Assembly: GCA_016937995.1 (NCBI GenBank)
Contig: JAFGVM010000016.1
Span: 1-64,000 of the forward strand
DNA: 64,000 nucleotides
DNA from: Candidatus Delongbacteria bacterium
GTDB taxonomy: Bacteria > UBA4055
Reading direction: 5' to 3'
Of this stretch, positions 62,926 to 64,000 are shown piece by piece; position 1 is the stretch's first letter; each line of letters begins with the position of its first letter. A program made the translations under genes and the position numbers. The notes beneath the pieces were generated by a model. That model saw only the letters and a program-made list of their open reading frames with translations, had not been told where the DNA came from and did no database searches.

Positions 62926-63747
62926 CTAATTTGCAGAATGTTTATAGATCTGAACTATCTCAGGCCTGATCACTGATTCTCCCTTCACGAATCCTTCTTT
63001 AAGAACTTTCTTAATAGTATTATCCCTCTCGATTTCGTCTGTCCCAATTTTTTCGACAGCATTACTTTTTTCAGCATTAAATTTATCACCTTCCTTACTC
63101 TTCTCCACCGGAACTACATCATTTCTGTATAGGATTTCAAGTAGTTCATCTCTAAAAGTCATCATACTTTCAGAATGGGTATGATCTTCACTTGATCCAA
63201 AATGATCGATATCAGTACTTATACGGTCATATAGCAATAAAAGGTCGTGAAGAAAAGGTTTCATTGCCGAATCAACAAAATTTCTTTTGTATGAATCCAA
63301 CTGTGAATATAATTCTTCAAAAGCTTTCTCTTTAACTTCGTCAGCATTGATCTTTTCTTTAAAAAGATCTGACACCCTGTTTATTCCCTCTTCTGTTTCA
63401 AATTTGAACAACAAGATATTATTCTGCATTTTCTGAAGTGACTGTAAAATCTCATTCTTATTACTGAATAACATTTCATTGATATTGAGCATTTTATCTT
63501 CGATCTTTTTTATTCTTACATCAAGATCTTCCTTGATCTCATCCATCTGCGAATTTAATCTATCACTTTGCTCAATTATATCTTCCTTTACTCCTTCTTC
63601 GTCACTGTCTATCAAATTATCATCTGAGTAAAGTCCAGAGTCATTCAACTCTTCAATGATATCATCGAAATAATAATCTGAATTAAAAATTTCAGATTTC
63701 ATATCTCTAAGCTCATTTTTACTAAATTCTTTTTCACTTTGTATCAT
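62926..63747 (-). CDS. GrpE-like nucleotide exchange factor
   Basis: 273 residues. An acidic N-terminal part (~1-70), a long coiled coil (~70-165, 'DVRIKKIEDKMLNINEML'), then a GrpE-type end: 'LYSQLDSYKRNFVDSAMKPF', 'HDLLLLYDRI', GDKFNAEKSNAVEK and 'LKEGFVKGESVIRPEIVQIY' match the GrpE helix and beta wing (G..FDP..H.A; GY...RV.RPA.V.V). It is longer and more divergent than housekeeping GrpE, fitting a dedicated exchange factor of the Hsp70 encoded two genes further on. Confidence 0.75.
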   Translation of the reverse strand: MIQSEKEFSKNELRDMKSEIFNSDYYFDDIIEELNDSGLYSDDNLIDSDEEGVKEDIIEQSDRLNSQMDEIKEDLDVRIKKIEDKMLNINEMLFSNKNEILQSLQKMQNNILLFKFETEEGINRVSDLFKEKINADEVKEKAFEELYSQLDSYKRNFVDSAMKPFLHDLLLLYDRISTDIDHFGSSEDHTHSESMMTFRDELLEILYRNDVVPVEKSKEGDKFNAEKSNAVEKIGTDEIERDNTIKKVLKEGFVKGESVIRPEIVQIYKHSAN

Positions 63748-63772
63748 TTTAGATCCTTGGTAGACTTAATGT

Positions 63773-64000
63773 TTATTGTGAATTGGATATCACTCTAAAT
63801 TCGATCCTTCTATTTTTTGCTCTTCCTTCTTTACTTTTGTTTGAAGCGACCGGTATTTCTTCTCCAAAACCTACTGCTTTGATCTGAGAACTGGAAATGT
63901 TCAGTTCTGTTATTAGATAATTGTATACCGATTCAGCTCTTTTTTGAGAAAGGTTCAAGTTATATGCGGCACTTCCCTGACTGTCAGTATGACCTTCTAT
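63773..64000 (-). CDS. OmpA-domain protein, C-terminal end (runs off window)
   Basis: The reverse strand is open from the window edge to a TAA at 63775-63773 (75 residues seen). The visible part is the peptidoglycan-binding OmpA C-terminal domain: EGHTDSQGSAAYNLNLSQKR, then AESVYNYLI, 'IKAVGFGEEIPVASN' and the basic 'GRAKNRRIEFRV' end. The start is beyond the window. It is the first gene seen of a run leading to the GrpE-like, J-like and Hsp70 genes, with 25 bases to the next start, so it may be part of that operon. Confidence 0.9.
   Translation of the reverse strand: MEGHTDSQGSAAYNLNLSQKRAESVYNYLITELNISSSQIKAVGFGEEIPVASNKSKEGRAKNRRIEFRVISNSQ

Noticed and set aside
1-64000. tRNA, rRNA or prophage
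   Set aside because: No cloverleaf-like or rRNA-like segment and no phage structural genes were recognised by eye.

Overview
The window looks like a chromosomal piece from an AT-rich, Gram-negative, probably uncultured bacterium of the Fibrobacterota/Bacteroidota-Cloacimonadota (FCB) type. The reasons are several lipoproteins, an OmpA-type protein and a beta-barrel-like protein; two proteins with the 'Fibrobacter succinogenes major paralogous' (FISUMP) domain; a gingipain-like C25 peptidase; and sigma70-like promoters of the TTGACA-17-TATATT kind. I cannot name the genus. TGA is an ordinary stop here: it ends the GGDEF gene, pyrB and a small gene before rlmH.

Layout. 1-9.2 kb: a partial C25 peptidase, the acpP-fabF-rnc block, a large secreted lipoprotein, and small membrane or exported proteins. 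9.3-29.6 kb: a sugar region that fits mannoside use. It holds a CBM9-like protein, a GHL10-like glycosidase, a PfkB sugar kinase, a GH130 phosphorylase, an ABC sugar importer, a class II aldolase and a GH38 alpha-mannosidase. The region is cut by short palindromic repeats and also carries a broken lipoprotein gene, a lone SEFIR-domain protein, an MFS transporter, a GIY-YIG relic and a transposase relic. 29.6-38.2 kb: an accessory region with a FISUMP lipoprotein, a Nudix hydrolase, a REP-associated Y1 transposase, an exported caspase/FGE-fold protein, a DUF4143 ATPase and a DUF4384 protein. 38.2-49.9 kb: housekeeping and envelope genes (ltaE, GT2/flippase pair, ECF sigma/anti-sigma, rlmH, pdxJ, nuclease, glnA, methyltransferase, dtd, CvpA-like). 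49.9-64 kb: two coupled TPR signalling proteins (histidine kinase and diguanylate cyclase), a hydrolase-like lipoprotein, an AroE-AroK fusion, pyrC-pyrB-pyrR, and an unusual Hsp70/J-like/GrpE-like trio beside an OmpA-domain protein.

Most striking: (1) the last codons of the caspase/FGE gene look like a diversity-generating retroelement variable region, being 60% G+C with 19 of 25 codons ending in C, although no reverse transcriptase lies in the window. (2) The ABC sugar importer has its binding protein fused to the MalF-type permease, and its MalG-type permease carries a roughly 500-residue extracytoplasmic insert of about six repeats. (3) The Hsp70 has a roughly 400-residue acidic tail, and its neighbour has a J-like domain without HPD.

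How the genes may work together: extracytoplasmic binding modules and glycosidases release or capture manno-oligosaccharides, the importer takes them up, GH38 and GH130 cleave or phosphorolyse them, and the kinase and aldolase lead into glycolysis. This is inference from families and gene order.
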